Positions 13,360 through 15,049 of a DNA stretch of 15,049 nt are shown in pieces. The DNA lies in assembly GCA_910577925.1 (NCBI GenBank), contig CAJTOI010000041.1:1-15049 (forward strand), given 5' to 3'. Source of the stretch: an uncultured Roseburia sp. (lineage in GTDB: Bacteria > Bacillota > Clostridia > Lachnospirales > Lachnospiraceae). Under the pieces are notes generated by a model. That model was given only the letters and a program-made list of their open reading frames with translations. It searched no databases and was not told the origin of the DNA. The translations under genes and the position numbers were made by a program. Each line of letters opens with the position of its first letter. The stretch's first letter is position 1.

Positions 13360-14877
13360 ATGAGCAATAATGACTATAGAGAAGTGATTGACGAGGAGAA
13401 CGCGCAGACCGGGCAGACAGCAGGTGAAAGCGGGACCGGCGGGACGGAGGCTGCGGAGAGTGCCGCAGGGGACGATGCGGACAGAGAGTATGAGGATATC
13501 TGCTATATCTGCAGAAGACCCGAGCACGCCGCGGGCAGGATGATTAAGATACCGGGCGGTATCTGCATCTGCCATGACTGTATGCAGAAGACGTTTGACG
13601 GTATGAACGGAAACGGTATGGGCATGGAAGACATGATGAATATCAACATGGGCAAGATGCCGAATATCAGCATGATCAATCTGTCCGACCTGCAGGGGAT
13701 GCAGGGGTTTGTGCCGCAGAATCAGAAACTGAAAAAGAAAAAGCCGAAGGAGAAGCGCGAGGCGGCGATTGACATTAAAAAGATACCGGCGCCCCATAAG
13801 ATAAAAGCGTCCCTAGACGCGTATGTCGTGGGGCAGGAGCAGGCCAAGAAGGTGATGTCGGTGGCCGTTTACAACCACTACAAGCGGATTGCCTCGGATG
13901 CGAAGGACGAGGTGGAGATTGAGAAGTCCAACATGCTTATGATCGGGCCGACCGGCTGCGGGAAGACCTATCTGGTAAAAACGCTGGCGAAGCTTCTGGA
14001 TGTGCCGCTTGCCATCACGGATGCCACTTCCCTGACGGAGGCGGGATACATAGGCGACGATATCGAGAGCGTCGTGAGCAAGCTCTTGGCGGCTGCGGAT
14101 AACGATGTGGACCGGGCGGAACACGGCATTATCTTTATCGACGAGATTGACAAGATTGCGAAGAAGCGCAATGCAAACCAGCGGGATGTCAGCGGTGAGT
14201 CCGTGCAGCAGGGAATGTTAAAGCTGCTGGAGGGAGCCGAGGTGGAGGTGCCGGTGGGAGCGAGCAGCAAGAATGCGATGGTGCCGATGACGATGGTCAA
14301 TACCAAGGACATTCTGTTTATCTGCGGCGGCGCGTTTCCGGATCTGGAGGAGATCGTCAAGGAGCGGCTGAATAAAGAGGCGTCGATCGGATTTGGGGCA
14401 AAGCTTAAGGACGAGTACGACAAAGAAGAAAATCTGCTCTCGAAGGTGACGGTGGAGGATGTGCGCAAATTCGGCATGATACCGGAATTTTTGGGGCGTC
14501 TGCCGGTAATGTTTACACTCGATGCGCTGACGGAGGATGCGCTTGTGCGCATTCTGCAGGAGCCGCGGAACGCGATTTTAAAGCAGTACGAGAAACTGCT
14601 CGCGATGGATGAGGTGAAGCTCGCGTTTGAGGAGGATGCGCTGCATGCCATCGCACAGATTGCGAAGGAGAAAAAGGTGGGCGCAAGAGCGCTCCGGGCC
14701 GTTATTGAGGAGTTTATGCTGGATATCATGTATGAGATTCCAAAAGACGACAATATCGGCATGGTCACGATTACAAAGGCCTATGTAGAGAAAAAAGGAA
14801 ATCCGATTATCACGATGCGGGGGCTGGTTCCGCTCGAGGATCACGGCGCTGCGCCGCAGATTGCCGCGGGGGTATGA
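13360..14877 (+). CDS. clpX-like: ClpX-like AAA+ protein unfoldase, divergent paralog
   Basis: The 505-residue protein has an acidic extension (about 1-46), a ClpX-type zinc-binding domain (C48, C51, C71, C74, plus an extra C69), a Met- and Asn-rich linker (about 75-125), a Lys-rich stretch, and the AAA+ module. Walker A is GPTGCGKT (196-203), Walker B is IFIDEID with D261/E262, the pore-1 loop is GYIG (229-232, GYVG in canonical ClpX), the ClpP-contact loop keeps IGF (343-345), and sensor 2 is KVGARALR. The RKH loop is absent: after LLEGAEVEVP comes VGASSKNAMVPM (about 298-315). ClpX unfolds proteins and feeds ClpP; IGF suggests ClpP docking, but no clpP, tig or lon is adjacent, so this is probably a second ClpX. 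The start at 13360 has AGGAG four bases upstream; 13348 and 13273 are worse. Confidence 0.88.
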   Translation: MSNNDYREVIDEENAQTGQTAGESGTGGTEAAESAAGDDADREYEDICYICRRPEHAAGRMIKIPGGICICHDCMQKTFDGMNGNGMGMEDMMNINMGKMPNISMINLSDLQGMQGFVPQNQKLKKKKPKEKREAAIDIKKIPAPHKIKASLDAYVVGQEQAKKVMSVAVYNHYKRIASDAKDEVEIEKSNMLMIGPTGCGKTYLVKTLAKLLDVPLAITDATSLTEAGYIGDDIESVVSKLLAAADNDVDRAEHGIIFIDEIDKIAKKRNANQRDVSGESVQQGMLKLLEGAEVEVPVGASSKNAMVPMTMVNTKDILFICGGAFPDLEEIVKERLNKEASIGFGAKLKDEYDKEENLLSKVTVEDVRKFGMIPEFLGRLPVMFTLDALTEDALVRILQEPRNAILKQYEKLLAMDEVKLAFEEDALHAIAQIAKEKKVGARALRAVIEEFMLDIMYEIPKDDNIGMVTITKAYVEKKGNPIITMRGLVPLEDHGAAPQIAAGV

Positions 14878-14935
14878 TAAAAGCCGCATCGCCGATTGAG
14901 TAATCGTATGTATATTCGGAATTATGCATAAAATC

Positions 14936-14987
14936 AAAACTTCGTCATCTGCCGGTAAGGGGACAGAGGGCGGAGTTTTATTTTTTT
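14936..14987 (+). terminator. Rho-independent terminator of the ClpX-like gene
   Basis: AAAACTTCGTC (14936-14946) pairs over 11 bp, including two G:U, with GGCGGAGTTTT (14969-14979). The 22-base loop has its own TCTG/CAGA stem, and seven T residues follow (14981-14987). It lies 59 bases past the stop codon. Confidence 0.82.
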
Positions 14988-14991
14988 ACGG

Positions 14992-15038
14992 TACCCTCAG
15001 TGGCCAAAGGGACACACGCCCTTTGTCCACTGAGGGTA
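14992..15038. repeat. Long imperfect palindrome at right edge
   Basis: Arms of 20 bases (14992-15011 and 15019-15038) pair with only one mismatch around a 7-base loop (ACACACG). No T-run follows on the plus strand. On the minus strand the stem is followed by CGTAAAAAAAT-type sequence, so it is not a normal terminator either way. It could be an interspersed palindromic repeat, a MITE end, or a structured leader of a gene beyond the window. Confidence 0.7.
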
Positions 15039-15049
15039 AATTGCGGAGA

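Noticed and set aside
13968..14768. A 266-codon minus-strand open frame within the ClpX-like gene
   Set aside because: Its Ser/Ala-rich translation is the mirror of a conserved AAA+ coding region, and no ribosome binding site or promoter supports it.

Overview
The window reads as an ordinary stretch of a low-to-mid G+C Firmicutes chromosome, most likely a gut Lachnospiraceae (Clostridia). The reasons are strong AGGAGG-type ribosome binding sites, near-consensus SigA promoters, a long AraC-type regulator beside a GH2 glycosidase and a GPH sugar transporter, a KDPG aldolase fused to a VOC-like domain, and a DUF4430/ECF S-component pair. The genus is an inference. I found no rRNA, tRNA, CRISPR array, complete insertion sequence or phage gene.

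Region 1 (1-7152) is mostly a carbohydrate locus. An AIM24-family gene (minus strand, own promoter and terminator) comes first. A GH2 glycosidase (1185-3437, plus) and an AraC-family regulator (3547-4770, minus) converge on a shared hairpin. The regulator is divergent from a GPH (MelB/UidB-type) transporter (5087-6571). The AraC-GPH intergenic region holds two identical 12-bp palindromes CTTGTATACAAG, one of them inside the spacer of a near-perfect promoter. A possible 14-codon leader ORF ends in a TGA that overlaps the transporter start. After the transporter terminator lies a frameshifted 3' fragment of a second, diverged GPH transporter gene (6726-7086). Together these look like a glycoside import and hydrolysis unit; the substrate cannot be fixed from sequence alone.

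Region 2 (7153-9124) is a two-gene unit, a TM2-domain membrane protein followed by a MATE efflux transporter, driven by TTGCAG-17-TATAAT and closed by a perfect 24-bp palindrome that probably terminates transcription from both sides.

Region 3 (9189-12628) holds a minus-strand operon, KDPG aldolase-VOC fusion then a HIT-family protein. It is divergent from a translationally coupled pair, a membrane-anchored DUF4430 protein and an ECF-type S component. An IclR-family regulator follows. Both the aldolase promoter and the IclR promoter carry TGAAAC/GTTTCA palindromes just downstream of the predicted transcription start. These resemble the KdgR box of proteobacterial IclR regulators, so this is a plausible small self-regulated sugar-acid regulon.

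Region 4 (12629-15049) contains an Asn/Gly/Thr-rich lipoprotein with an 18-bp tandem repeat, a ClpX-like AAA+ unfoldase that differs from canonical ClpX (no RKH loop, GYIG pore loop, Met-rich linker, acidic N-terminal extension, no clpP nearby), a terminator, and a long imperfect palindrome at the right edge. I saw no clearly new multi-gene system. The best leads are the two putative regulons, the divergent ClpX paralog and the DUF4430-ECF module.
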